Positions 18,500 through 27,338 of a stretch of 64,000 nt of DNA are shown here, piece by piece (position 1 is the stretch's first letter; each line of letters begins with the position of its first letter). The stretch lies in NCBI GenBank assembly GCA_017860255.1, contig JAFNAR010000005.1, positions 1 through 64,000 of the forward strand, read 5' to 3'. The notes below the pieces were generated by a model. It was not told the DNA's origin. It ran no database searches and worked only from the letters and a program-made list of their open reading frames with translations. The translations under genes were made by a program, and so were the position numbers. This DNA comes from Bacteroidota bacterium (GTDB lineage Bacteria; Bacteroidota; Bacteroidia; Bacteroidales; P3).

Positions 18500-19774
18500 C
18501 TATTGAGTCTTTAAAATCTTAATTTCACAATTTGGAGTTAAAACACTACCTGACTTGCTTTTCTTTTGCTGTGTTAGTTGTGCTTCAAGTTCTTTAATAT
18601 AAGAACCTCTTGTTTTAAGATTTGTTTCAGGAATACCTCTTCCAATTAAATATTTTTTAATAGCCTCAGCTCTCAAACGTGAGTTTTCAGCATCTTTTCT
18701 TAAACTAAATCCTTCTGTTGGTATTCTTCCTATTATTTCAACAATAAGCTGAGGATATTCTTGAAGAGTTTTCACCACATCGTCTAATGCAGTATAGCTT
18801 TCAGGAAGAAGAGTAACATTGTTCATTTCATCAATATCAAAATAAAGATAGTTATTAATTGGAAGTTTTGAACCAGCCTTTATTTGAACTAAGCGAGCAG
18901 TTAGAATAGAGTCTTTAACAGCTTGTGAATGTGAAATATCTCTTCTGTAATTGAAATATCCATCTTTTTTAAGAGTAATGGTATAATTCTTTCTTGGAAG
19001 AATTTTAATTAATTGAGCACCTGCATCTTGTTTTTCCAAAATAACATTATCGCTTTCTTTATCTTTAATAAGAATGTCAGCTGTTGTTTTTTCTCTTTTA
19101 ATACTATCAATAGGAAGAACAGTAAGTGGTGCAAATTCAGTGTTGACAGTAGCAATAATTGTGTGTCCCAATCCACTACTTGCAAGGTTATCAACCACAA
19201 TAACATATTTCTCACCAGCTGTAACATCAATATAAGATGCATAAGGAGCAGTTGAAGTTTTGGGAACATTAGTCAATTTACCCTTTAATCCAATTCCTGT
19301 AACACCTTTTGTTTCAGTGTTACCTGCTGACATAACTGAACGAATAGGAGTAACCTTATTTCCAATTATTCTATTGCAAAAATACTTATTGGTGTATTTA
19401 TAAACCAACATATCGTAATCGTCAGCAATAGCTTTTGGAGTTACTTCAATACAAAGCTTACCATCATAAGGAATAGATAAAATATACCAAACAGAGTTAT
19501 GTTCTTGATCAAAAACATTCTTTGTCTTAGTATCTTTTGCAATTTCACTTACAAAACCATATCCACGAGGTGGTTCAGTTGGTCCAAAGGGGACATCAAT
19601 TTGAAGTGGTGCAGCAAAAAAACAATCAGCACTTCTTGCAGGAAGTGGAGTTTCTAATATTTGAGGCTTTGGAATAGGTTTCTTACCCTTGTTGGTTTTC
19701 TTAGGTTGTTGAGAATAAGCTCCTGCAACAATTGCAAGAGTAATAACCAAAGTTAAAAAAAATTTCTTCTTCAT
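18500..19774 (-). CDS. OmpA-family outer membrane/peptidoglycan-linking protein
   Basis: The 424-residue protein begins with a signal peptide (cleavage near AGAYSQ, residue 22) and a basic proline/lysine linker. The middle part (about 50-290) includes a region that looks beta-rich and a carboxypeptidase-regulatory-like segment (about 225-290, AQLIKILPRKNYTITLKKDG). The C-terminal 115 residues form an OmpA-like peptidoglycan-binding domain: YLYFDIDEMNNVTLLPES, then RKDAENSRLRAEAIKKYL and GRGIPETNLKTRG. It probably anchors the outer membrane to the cell wall. The single TonB-free gene has its own promoter at 19800. Confidence 0.85.
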   Translation of the reverse strand: MKKKFFLTLVITLAIVAGAYSQQPKKTNKGKKPIPKPQILETPLPARSADCFFAAPLQIDVPFGPTEPPRGYGFVSEIAKDTKTKNVFDQEHNSVWYILSIPYDGKLCIEVTPKAIADDYDMLVYKYTNKYFCNRIIGNKVTPIRSVMSAGNTETKGVTGIGLKGKLTNVPKTSTAPYASYIDVTAGEKYVIVVDNLASSGLGHTIIATVNTEFAPLTVLPIDSIKREKTTADILIKDKESDNVILEKQDAGAQLIKILPRKNYTITLKKDGYFNYRRDISHSQAVKDSILTARLVQIKAGSKLPINNYLYFDIDEMNNVTLLPESYTALDDVVKTLQEYPQLIVEIIGRIPTEGFSLRKDAENSRLRAEAIKKYLIGRGIPETNLKTRGSYIKELEAQLTQQKKSKSGSVLTPNCEIKILKTQ

Positions 19775-19799
19775 AAAAAGAATTATATTAATTGCACTG

Positions 19800-19807
19800 C
19801 AAACATA
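19800..19807 (-). promoter_or_regulatory. -7 element of the OmpA-like gene
   Basis: It reads TATGTTTG on the minus strand, 26 bases before the ATG at 19774. Confidence 0.5.
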
Positions 19808-19882
19808 CTATAATTATTTGAAATATGAGTAAAAATATATGATAAATTGAAGTTAAAACGTTTTTTTTCTTTAAAAATAAAT

Positions 19883-19890
19883 TATCTTTG
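19883..19890 (+). promoter_or_regulatory. -7 element of the purC-gldH-uvrC operon
   Basis: TATCTTTG is followed by the purC ATG 26 bases later. No other promoter-like element was seen before gldH or uvrC. Confidence 0.6.
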
Positions 19891-19916
19891 CACAATAAAA
19901 ACAACAATAATATTAT

Positions 19917-20864
19917 ATGGAAGCATTAGTTAAAACAAACTTTAAGTTTGAGGGACAAAAGGAGTTATACATCGGCAAAGTAAGAGATGTATATAATATT
20001 GATGATAATTTTTTAGTAATGGTTGTTTCAGATAGAATTTCTGCTTTTGATGTAGTATTACCAAAGGGAATTCCTTTCAAGGGACAAGTTTTAAATCAAA
20101 TTGCAGAGAAATTTTTAAATGCAACAGAAGATATTGTTCCAAATTGGAAAATAGCATCACCTGATCCAATGGTAACAATAGGACATCTTTGCGAACCATT
20201 CAAAGTGGAAATGGTTGTTAGAGGTTTCCTTTCAGGACACGCTTGGAGAGAATACAAACAAGGCAAACGTTCACTTTGTGGAGTTGCACTACCAGAAGGA
20301 ATGAAAGAAAATGACAGATTTCCAAACCCAATAATCACACCAACAACCAAAGAATCAATAGGACATGATGAAGATATCTCAAAAGAAGATATAATCAAAT
20401 ATGGCTTAGTTTCAAAAGAAGATTACGAACAATTAGAAAAATATACCCTTGCACTATTCCAAAGAGGACAAGAATTAGCAAAAGAAAGAGGATTAATTTT
20501 AGTTGATACCAAATATGAATTTGGAAAGAAAGATGGAAAAATATATTTGATTGACGAAATCCACACCCCAGACTCTTCACGCTATTTCTATTTGGAAGGC
20601 TACCAGGAACGTCAAAATAATGGCCAACCACAAAGACAATTATCCAAAGAATTTGTTAGAGAATGGTTAATGGAAAATGGATTCCAAGGCTTAGAAGGAC
20701 AAAAAGTTCCTGAAATGACACCTGAAATAATTAATCAAATTTCTGAACGTTATATAGAGCTATACGAAAACATAATAGGAGAGAAGTTCCAAAGAAAAGA
20801 AGCTGACAACCTATCTCAAAGAATAGAAAACAACGTATCAGAGTGGTTAAAAACACAAAAATAG
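19917..20864 (+). CDS. purC: Phosphoribosylaminoimidazole-succinocarboxamide synthase
   Basis: This enzyme joins CAIR and aspartate using ATP in de novo purine synthesis. At 315 residues it belongs to the longer PurC type. Motifs include the N-terminal [11 protein letters not shown] (residues 20-30), [28 protein letters not shown] and the acidic [14 protein letters not shown] near 210-223. It is the first gene of an operon with gldH (7 bases later) and uvrC (15 bases after gldH). That grouping is not metabolic; it reflects shared transcription. Confidence 0.96.
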   Translation: MEALVKTNFKFEGQKELYIGKVRDVYNIDDNFLVMVVSDRISAFDVVLPKGIPFKGQVLNQIAEKFLNATEDIVPNWKIASPDPMVTIGHLCEPFKVEMVVRGFLSGHAWREYKQGKRSLCGVALPEGMKENDRFPNPIITPTTKESIGHDEDISKEDIIKYGLVSKEDYEQLEKYTLALFQRGQELAKERGLILVDTKYEFGKKDGKIYLIDEIHTPDSSRYFYLEGYQERQNNGQPQRQLSKEFVREWLMENGFQGLEGQKVPEMTPEIINQISERYIELYENIIGEKFQRKEADNLSQRIENNVSEWLKTQK

Positions 20865-20871
20865 AATAATT

Positions 20872-21381
20872 ATGAAAAGAATTTTTAGCATTGCGTTACT
20901 TTCAGGCATTTTAAGTGTTTTCTTTATTTCATGTGGAGATAAATTTGTATATCAAAACACAATAGAATTCCCAAATCAAAAATGGGATAGAATTGAAAAA
21001 GGAAAAGATATTAGTTTTGAAAAAATCGAAATCACCAACCTTAAAGATGTTTATGATATAAATGTTTCATTCACTCACACAAAGGATATTAATGTTGATG
21101 AAGTTAGTTTTATTCTAAGAATAATCTCACCATCAGGCATGAAGAAAGAATCCATTCATACAGTGCAACTAAAAGATCGCAATGCTGATAAATTCATTGG
21201 AAGTGATTTAGGCGATATTGTTGAAATAAAAGAACCAATAAAACAATACCTAACATTTACCGAAAAAGGAGAATATAAATTTATCATCTCCAATTATAGC
21301 TCAAAATACGAAGTAACAGGACTAAAAAACATAGGCATAGAAGTTAAGAAATCTGAATTGGATTATAACGTTGAGAAATAA
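20872..21381 (+). CDS. gldH: Gliding motility lipoprotein GldH
   Basis: The 169-residue lipoprotein has a lipobox FISCG with lipidated Cys21. The rest matches GldH-type proteins: an N-terminal EFPNQKWDR segment and a beta-sandwich ending in IKQYLTFTEKGEYKFII, close to the usual family ending. GldH is needed for gliding in Flavobacterium johnsoniae, and homologues persist in non-gliding Bacteroidetes, so motility should not be assumed. The window's several T9SS-tailed proteins fit a cell that has the wider Gld/Por machinery. It is in an operon with purC and uvrC. Confidence 0.82.
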   Translation: MKRIFSIALLSGILSVFFISCGDKFVYQNTIEFPNQKWDRIEKGKDISFEKIEITNLKDVYDINVSFTHTKDINVDEVSFILRIISPSGMKKESIHTVQLKDRNADKFIGSDLGDIVEIKEPIKQYLTFTEKGEYKFIISNYSSKYEVTGLKNIGIEVKKSELDYNVEK

Positions 21382-21396
21382 AAAGGCAAAAGGCCT

Positions 21397-23214
21397 ATGA
21401 CCAACAATCTTAATCCTTACTACGATAAACTTTTACCCATATTACAAACACTTCCTTCCACAGCAGGAGTGTATCAATATTTTGATAATAAGGGGACAAT
21501 AATCTATATAGGTAAGGCAAAGAATTTAAAGAACAGGGTGTTATCTTATTTCCACAACCAATCAAACCTTAACTCCAAAACCAAACTCTTAGTTCGAAAA
21601 ATCTACAACATTGAACTCATCCATTTAGGCTCCGAAACCGAAGCCCTGCTATTGGAGTGCAATTTAATAAAGAAATACCGACCACGCTACAACATACTCC
21701 TCAAAGACGACAAAAGCTTTCCATGGGTACGAATAACCAATGAACCCTTTCCCAAGATATTCAAAACACGCAACTTTGTTCGTGATGGCTCACTCTATTT
21801 TGGACCCTATGCCAACAATCGAGCCCTCAAAGACCTGATGGATATAATCCGCATAATGTTTCGCTATCGCACCTGCAACCTCAATCTCACAGAGGAGAAC
21901 ATAAATCAGAACAAATTCAAAGCCTGCCTCAACTACCAAATCAAACTATGCGAAGCACCATGTGAAGGCCTTCAATCAAAAGAAAGCTACAACCAAACCA
22001 TATCCTCAGTAAAAAACATGCTCAAAGGCGATTTCTCCATGCTCCTTAAAGACTTGAAGCAGGAGATGATGACCTGTGCCCAAACCCTTGAATTTGAAGA
22101 AGCACAAGCCGTTAAGGAAAGAATAATGATGTTGGAGAACTACCAATCCAAAAGTGCAGTAGTAAGCTCCACAATCAAAAATGTGGAAGTCTTTGCATAT
22201 GTTGAAGGAGAAAACTCCATACATTTCAATATGATGAAGGTAGTTAATGGATACGTAATTTCTTCTTACAGCATAGAAGTACAACGCAAACTTGACGAAA
22301 CCTTTGAAGAAGTGTTCACTTCGGCCATAGTGCAAAGCAGGGATAAACTCGATTGGCATGACAGAGAAATCATTGTACCCATTAAGTTAGACTTGCCAGA
22401 GGATTATGTGCTTCAAACCATACCACAATTAGGCGATAAAAAGCAACTCCTTGACCTTTCACTCCACAATGCCAAATTCCATAAATTAGAGAAATCTAAA
22501 AAAGCAATGCTTCTTGACCCTGAACGCCATGCAACAAGAATAATGGAAACCATGCAAAAGGATTTAAGAATGGACGTATTACCACGACATATTGAATGCT
22601 TCGATAACTCCAACACCCAGGGAACCAATCCAGTTGCAGCCTGTGTAGTTTTTCGAAATGCCAAACCATCCAACCGTGACTACAAACACTATAATATAAA
22701 AACCGTTGTAGGAGCCGATGACTTTGCTTCCATGCAGGAAGTAGTTTACCGTCGCTATTCTCGATTAGTGGCCGAAGAAAAACCATTACCTGACCTGATT
22801 GTTGTTGATGGAGGAAAAGGACAACTGAGTGCCGCACAAGAAACCCTAAAAGCATTAGGACTTGAAAACAAAATTAAAATGATAGGTATAGCCAAACGCT
22901 TGGAAGAAATATTCTTCCCTAGCGAAAGCATACCACTTTATCTTGACCGAAGAAGTGAAACTCTGAAAGTTTTGCAACAAATTAGAGATGAAGCCCACCG
23001 ATTTGGAATAACCCATCACCGCAACAAACGTTCCAAATCAACCTTCCGCACTCAGCTAACCGAGATAGAAGGAATAGGGGATATAACATCAAGAAACCTG
23101 CTTCTTAAATTCCAAAGTGTTAAAAAAATATCACAAACCTCCCTTGAAGACCTGACCAATGCAATTGGAGCCTCAAAAGCAAAAATTGTTTACGATTATT
23201 TTCACAAAGATTAG
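21397..23214 (+). CDS. uvrC: Excinuclease ABC subunit C
   Basis: UvrC makes the two incisions around DNA damage in nucleotide excision repair. The 605-residue protein has a GIY-YIG domain (about 16-95: TAGVYQYFD, IIYIGKAKNLKNR), a UVR domain (about 205-240, EEAQAVKERIMMLEN), an RNase H-like nuclease domain with HIECFDNSNTQG and LIVVDGGKGQLSA, and C-terminal helix-hairpin-helix repeats (EIEGIGDITSRNLLLKF). The length is normal. It is the last gene of the purC-gldH-uvrC operon. The sense strand is strikingly C-rich and G-poor at third positions compared with genes from 37 kb on. Confidence 0.96.
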   Translation: MTNNLNPYYDKLLPILQTLPSTAGVYQYFDNKGTIIYIGKAKNLKNRVLSYFHNQSNLNSKTKLLVRKIYNIELIHLGSETEALLLECNLIKKYRPRYNILLKDDKSFPWVRITNEPFPKIFKTRNFVRDGSLYFGPYANNRALKDLMDIIRIMFRYRTCNLNLTEENINQNKFKACLNYQIKLCEAPCEGLQSKESYNQTISSVKNMLKGDFSMLLKDLKQEMMTCAQTLEFEEAQAVKERIMMLENYQSKSAVVSSTIKNVEVFAYVEGENSIHFNMMKVVNGYVISSYSIEVQRKLDETFEEVFTSAIVQSRDKLDWHDREIIVPIKLDLPEDYVLQTIPQLGDKKQLLDLSLHNAKFHKLEKSKKAMLLDPERHATRIMETMQKDLRMDVLPRHIECFDNSNTQGTNPVAACVVFRNAKPSNRDYKHYNIKTVVGADDFASMQEVVYRRYSRLVAEEKPLPDLIVVDGGKGQLSAAQETLKALGLENKIKMIGIAKRLEEIFFPSESIPLYLDRRSETLKVLQQIRDEAHRFGITHHRNKRSKSTFRTQLTEIEGIGDITSRNLLLKFQSVKKISQTSLEDLTNAIGASKAKIVYDYFHKD

Positions 23215-23254
23215 AAGAAATTTTCTAAAAAGAGCCTGCGTAATAAAATAAATG

Positions 23255-23262
23255 TATATTTG
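23255..23262 (+). promoter_or_regulatory. -7 element that fixes the start of the following gene
   Basis: TATATTTG lies here; transcription would begin near 23269. An upstream ATG at 23252 is therefore not usable, and the next ATG, 23291, is the start. Confidence 0.6.
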
Positions 23263-23290
23263 CATAAATAATTTAATACCTCAATCTATT

Positions 23291-23857
23291 ATGAAAAGAC
23301 TTATTATACTATTTGCAATCACAATTTGTTTAGGCACTTCAAACAACCTATTCTCACAATCTTCCGATGATATTTACAATACTCCCCTTCAACGTACAGA
23401 AAAATCAGATACCAGTTTATCCGCAGCCAAAACATATAGAAACCCAGAAATAGCAACCCTTCTCTCATTTGCCTATCCAGGAGTAGGACAATTGTATAAT
23501 GGTCAAGCCAATAAAGGAGGTGCTTTTATAACGTGGAAAATCACAAGTGATATTTTTATGATTATTAGTATTTATGGAATTTCAGAAAATTTTCTTTCAT
23601 CAAATGGAAGTGGAGAAGGCTATTTTTGTTTGTTTTTAGCTTCTCTAACAAGTGCAGCAACTTCATGGGTTGTAGGTATAGTTGATGCCAATTTAAGTGC
23701 AAATAAAATAAATAAATACTATGGTTTTACCAATCCAAACGAAAAGAAACCCCAATTTTCCATTAACCCAGATATAAAAATCATTCCACAACCTCTTAGC
23801 CCTAAAACACAAAACTTTTCTCCTTCCTTTGGACTAAACCTAAGTTTAAGCTTCTAA
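23291..23857 (+). CDS. Secreted or membrane protein with a TM2-like PGxGQLYNG motif
   Basis: Counted from the ATG at 23291 the protein has 188 residues. A signal peptide (MKRLIILFAITICLGTSNNL, ending near FSQ) precedes a hydrophobic core with LSFAYPGVGQLYNGQANKGG, a motif of TM2-domain and related small membrane proteins. Two hydrophobic segments follow, around residues 85-105 and 115-135. The tail is hydrophilic and ends in FGLNLSLSF, an aromatic C-terminus of the kind found in outer-membrane proteins. The function is unknown. It pairs with the next envelope gene, 26 bases downstream. Confidence 0.7.
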   Translation: MKRLIILFAITICLGTSNNLFSQSSDDIYNTPLQRTEKSDTSLSAAKTYRNPEIATLLSFAYPGVGQLYNGQANKGGAFITWKITSDIFMIISIYGISENFLSSNGSGEGYFCLFLASLTSAATSWVVGIVDANLSANKINKYYGFTNPNEKKPQFSINPDIKIIPQPLSPKTQNFSPSFGLNLSLSF

Positions 23858-23883
23858 AAGTAAAATAACTAATTGAAAATAAC

Positions 23884-24708
23884 ATGAAGAAAATCCTTTT
23901 AATAATTGCAGGCATACTAATAACAAGCACCATAAATGCTCAAAGCGAATTTGAACAATTAAAAAACTATTATCCATTTGGCATTTCCGTAGGAGTAAAC
24001 CGACTCAGCGAACCAGAATTGATTAGGAGAGAAAAAGGAATCAAACCAGTCAATGCATATAACCCAATAATAGGGTTGGAGTATGAACTCTTCCCATCAA
24101 AACGATTTTCTTATTTTTTAGGAGCCAACTTCTCTTTTGTCCCAACAGAGAGATTTGATATATATGTTGAAAATGTAGATGGTTTGAACTATAATCTGGA
24201 TATGAAATATTCTCTTGAAACCGACCATTCAAAACCAACACTTACAATTCCAATTGGAGCATCATTTAAAGGACGGATTAAAAATAATATTTACTATACA
24301 GTTAAAGCAGGAGTAGAAGTTTCATTTCTTTTTGGAAATAATGAATTAGGGTATTCAATGGGTGAAATCAGAGGAGATATGTCAAATGTGCCTGTCAACG
24401 TGGACAGTATTTCAAAGGTTAGTTATGGAATGTTTCGTGATCAGTCTTATGCAGCAAATGGTTTTATTTCCGCAGGGTTAATGTATGCCATCAAGCCATT
24501 ATTGATAAAGGCCGACCTTATTGCATCCTTTAATTTAGATAATGTTATTTCTGATGATATCAGATATGGATATTTCTTTATTGGATCACCATATAATTCA
24601 GTAAGTGGTGGTTTTTATTCCTCAGATATGTCATATATTGGATTAAAGCTTACCCTTGTACCACGAAAGCACATTAAAGAAAAGAAAGAACCCGTCCCAA
24701 TTCCTTAA
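23884..24708 (+). CDS. Predicted outer-membrane beta-barrel protein
   Basis: The 274-residue protein has a signal peptide (MKKILLIIAGILITSTINAQ). Alternating hydrophobic and aromatic stretches follow: PFGISVGVNRL, YNPIIGLEYELFP, FSYFLGANFSF, YYTVKAGVEVSFLFG, GFISAGLMYAIKPLL and MSYIGLKLTLVP. This pattern is typical of an 8-12-strand porin-like fold. I recognise no specific family. It ends in a charged KEKKEP tail after the last strand, and its last 4 bases overlap the convergent acyl-CoA reductase gene. Confidence 0.7.
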   Translation: MKKILLIIAGILITSTINAQSEFEQLKNYYPFGISVGVNRLSEPELIRREKGIKPVNAYNPIIGLEYELFPSKRFSYFLGANFSFVPTERFDIYVENVDGLNYNLDMKYSLETDHSKPTLTIPIGASFKGRIKNNIYYTVKAGVEVSFLFGNNELGYSMGEIRGDMSNVPVNVDSISKVSYGMFRDQSYAANGFISAGLMYAIKPLLIKADLIASFNLDNVISDDIRYGYFFIGSPYNSVSGGFYSSDMSYIGLKLTLVPRKHIKEKKEPVPIP

Positions 24709-25718
24709 TTCAAGCTATTTAAGAAAAGCATTGTGTCAACATTGTCGGCATAGTCATAAATCTCAGGTTGCTGAGCCTTGCCAAAACCAATAGTTTTCAT
24801 CCCACCAACAAACTCAATATCCGAAACCACACATTGAATATTATCCTTATCCATTTCAACCATATCTTCCACAGACTTCAAATTATCATAAAACTCATAG
24901 TTCAAAACCGAAACAGGAGTGAACAAATCTTTGTTTTCCATCATCAGCATCACTCCTGAATCCACAAAAGCAACATTATTCATAATGAAAATGGCCTTAT
25001 GATAATCGTAGTTGTTTCTGTACTTGTTATGATCCATCAAAAAAGCATAATCCTTTGAAGCCTCCACCAATGGCATAAAATCAAACCCTCTTGGAACAAA
25101 TAACTTTGAAATATTCCTGCAACCCATACCCTTGTGAGTAAGCACATCGGCCATCAAACCCTTAAAGTCAATATCCCTGTCACCAATAACAGCAATAGAA
25201 GAACGAGAATGACGAATAATGTGAGGATATTTTGAAAAATAGTAGTTGAAATAACGAGAAGTATTATTACTGCCAGTTGCAATTACAGCATCAAAACCTT
25301 CAATCTTACCTTCTGCAAACAACACCTTGTCCCTAATCAAAGGTTCAATCTCCACAAGCTTATCTACAATGGCAGGAATAAGCCTGTTGTCCAGAGAAGA
25401 AAGCTTTAAAAGAGCCCTGTTACCACTCAACAAAACACAAAGCAAATCGTGAAAATTAACAGAAGGAATATTACCAGCACAAATAACAGCAACAGTTTTA
25501 GGATTGTCAGTAAAATCATACCTGTCGCAAAACTCTTCAAGCACCTCTTTGTTAAACCACTTAGCCAAAGCCTTCAAAGCCAAACACACGCTATCCCTGT
25601 CAAACCAAGGATTTTCCTTAACGCTTAGGTCAATAGCAACATTCAATTTTTCGTTAGGGCAATTCAAAAAGGGAGCAAGATCAGAGAGAGCATTTATGAT
25701 TTTTAATTTCATTTCCAA
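24705..25718 (-). CDS. LuxC-type acyl-CoA reductase
   Basis: The 337-residue protein matches the LuxC-like acyl-CoA reductase family, relatives of aldehyde dehydrogenases that reduce acyl-CoA or acyl-protein to aldehyde with NADPH. Clear motifs are VAVICAGNIPSVNFHDLL (about 76-93), LSGNRALLKLSS, ATGSNNTSRYFNYYF and the active-site HKGMGCRNISKLFVP with the nucleophilic Cys. No luxD or luxE partner is near, so the substrate is unknown; in Bacteroidetes the gene often stands alone or near a ferredoxin. The start could be Met1 or Met3. A -7 box lies at 25741. Confidence 0.85.
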   Translation of the reverse strand: MEMKLKIINALSDLAPFLNCPNEKLNVAIDLSVKENPWFDRDSVCLALKALAKWFNKEVLEEFCDRYDFTDNPKTVAVICAGNIPSVNFHDLLCVLLSGNRALLKLSSLDNRLIPAIVDKLVEIEPLIRDKVLFAEGKIEGFDAVIATGSNNTSRYFNYYFSKYPHIIRHSRSSIAVIGDRDIDFKGLMADVLTHKGMGCRNISKLFVPRGFDFMPLVEASKDYAFLMDHNKYRNNYDYHKAIFIMNNVAFVDSGVMLMMENKDLFTPVSVLNYEFYDNLKSVEDMVEMDKDNIQCVVSDIEFVGGMKTIGFGKAQQPEIYDYADNVDTMLFLNSLN

Positions 25719-25740
25719 TACTTTTTATTAATTTTGTATG

Positions 25741-25748
25741 CAAATATA
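25741..25748 (-). promoter_or_regulatory. -7 element of the acyl-CoA reductase gene
   Basis: TATATTTG on the minus strand, 22 bases before the start at 25718. Confidence 0.5.
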
Positions 25749-25818
25749 TGTAATTATTTTGTTTCACAAAGTAACATAATTGCTAATTTAGCAGTAAAAG
25801 AAAAGAAATAAAGAAGAG

Positions 25819-26793
25819 ATGAAAAAGAAGTTTTTAATATTAACCGTTGTTATTTTGTTGAGCATAAACCTGTTCTCTCAAAATAGTGAAACCTTTGGTC
25901 AGTTTGAGGTGCAGATGAAAGAACTGATTGATTTAGTTATAGACTCACCCAATGACAACGAACGCTTCAATGCCAACGAAAAACTTCTCACCACCATGGA
26001 AGAAGTTTTGAGCCTTGACAAATCATTCAACTATCCCTTCACATCCCTCAATCGCATAAGCAACCTCAAATCCTCCGACAACAAATTCCGCATCTTCACA
26101 TGGGCAATAGTATCCCATGATGGAAAATATGAAAACTTTGGAGTACTGCAAGCCAAAAACGAATCCACATCCGAATACGAAATCTACATACTAAAAGACA
26201 AGAGCGAAGAAATCTTCAATCCCGAAATGACCAAAACCGACAACCAAACATGGTATGGAGCCGTTTACTACGAACTGCTAACAATGGACTATGAAGGAAG
26301 AAACGTTTACACCCTTATTGGTTACGATGGCAATGACATATACACCAAAAGAAAAATCATAGACTTTATATCCTTCAAACCACGCAGTGCCAAACCCATC
26401 TTTGGAGCCAATAACTTCTACAAAGACCGAGACCGCACTCGCTACATATTTGAATACAACCCCGATGCCAAATTCTTCCTGCTATGGGATAACCAATACT
26501 ACGAAGACAAGAACTTAGCCAGAAAAAGGAAACCCATATTCCGTAAAAGACCAAGAACATCAGGACCCAACATAGTTCAAGAATACATGATAGTTTACGA
26601 TGTACTGGAACCAATGTACGAAGGCCTTGAAGGCAAAAACCAGTTCTACATATCATCAGGCTATGTAAATGGATTCAAATTTGAAAGAGGTAAATGGCGT
26701 TTAATTGAAAACGTACAACCAAGAAACCAAAAAGAAGAACCCAACTTCAACCCAGCCGAAAAGAAAACCATACCATTGTATACTCCAAAATAA
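25819..26793 (+). CDS. Secreted protein of unknown function
   Basis: The 324-residue protein starts with a signal peptide (MKKKFLILTVVILLSINLFSQ). The mature part has a helical N-terminal third (MKELIDLVIDSPNDNERF) and then beta-rich sequence (RIFTWAIVSHDGKYENFGVL, TWYGAVYYELLTM, YTLIGYDGNDI). A basic insert with RKRKPIFRKRPR lies near 240. It recalls Bacteroidales periplasmic proteins without an assigned function; I cannot name a domain. Third codon positions are C-rich, and the coding strand around 26041-26100 has far more C than G. This contrasts sharply with the defence genes that begin 50 bases later. Confidence 0.75.
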   Translation: MKKKFLILTVVILLSINLFSQNSETFGQFEVQMKELIDLVIDSPNDNERFNANEKLLTTMEEVLSLDKSFNYPFTSLNRISNLKSSDNKFRIFTWAIVSHDGKYENFGVLQAKNESTSEYEIYILKDKSEEIFNPEMTKTDNQTWYGAVYYELLTMDYEGRNVYTLIGYDGNDIYTKRKIIDFISFKPRSAKPIFGANNFYKDRDRTRYIFEYNPDAKFFLLWDNQYYEDKNLARKRKPIFRKRPRTSGPNIVQEYMIVYDVLEPMYEGLEGKNQFYISSGYVNGFKFERGKWRLIENVQPRNQKEEPNFNPAEKKTIPLYTPK

Positions 26794-26842
26794 AGAGGAG
26801 GGGAGAGTTTTAATTGTTTATTCGTTTAGTTGAAATTTTAAG

Positions 26843-27271
26843 ATGGATATTTGGAGCAAAGAAAAAAGGTCGGAATGTATGTCAAAAATACCTTCTAAAA
26901 ATACAAAACCGGAGTTAATACTTCGTAAAGCACTTTTTTCAAGAGGATTCAGATATCGTGTAAATGACAGGCGATTACCAGGCAAGCCAGATATTGTTCT
27001 CCCTAAATATAAAACCATTATTTTTCTTCATGGCTGTTTTTGGCATAGACATGAAGGATGCAAATATGCATATACTCCAAAAACAAATACTCAATTCTGG
27101 ATTGATAAATTTAATTCAAATACAGAAAGAGACAAAATAAATGCTGAGAAGCTCACATCAATGGGGTGGAAAATCTTAACAGTCTGGGAGTGCGAAATAA
27201 GACATAAATACAAGCACGACATAGAATCCCTGATTGATAAAATTGAGGAAGCTTTGCTTGTAAACAGTTAG
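26843..27271 (+). CDS. vsr: Very short patch repair (Vsr) endonuclease
   Basis: The 142-residue enzyme belongs to the Vsr family, which nicks next to T in T:G mismatches left by deamination of 5-methylcytosine. Visible active-site parts are PGKPDIVLP with Asp50, HGCFWHRH (63-70, metal and zinc-type ligands) and the C-terminal GWKILTVWECEI. Vsr genes usually accompany C5-cytosine methylases, and one is present at the other end of this island (35026-36309). The gene faces the operon tail-to-tail with 67 bases between. No clear promoter was seen, so it may be read through from the upstream gene. Confidence 0.93.
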   Translation: MDIWSKEKRSECMSKIPSKNTKPELILRKALFSRGFRYRVNDRRLPGKPDIVLPKYKTIIFLHGCFWHRHEGCKYAYTPKTNTQFWIDKFNSNTERDKINAEKLTSMGWKILTVWECEIRHKYKHDIESLIDKIEEALLVNS

Positions 27272-27338
27272 AAAATGGTTGTTGAGTTATAAGATAAGTT
27301 TTTAAATAAAGTTTTGATAAAAAACAGCTTAATTGCAT

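Noticed and set aside
22006-22855. Several minus-strand frames inside uvrC
   Set aside because: They arise from the C-rich codon use of uvrC; none has a promoter or a recognisable protein pattern.
26843-27271. Vsr as an independent housekeeping repair gene
   Set aside because: It is next to an island that encodes a cytosine methylase and shares its AT-rich codon use; island membership is the simpler reading.
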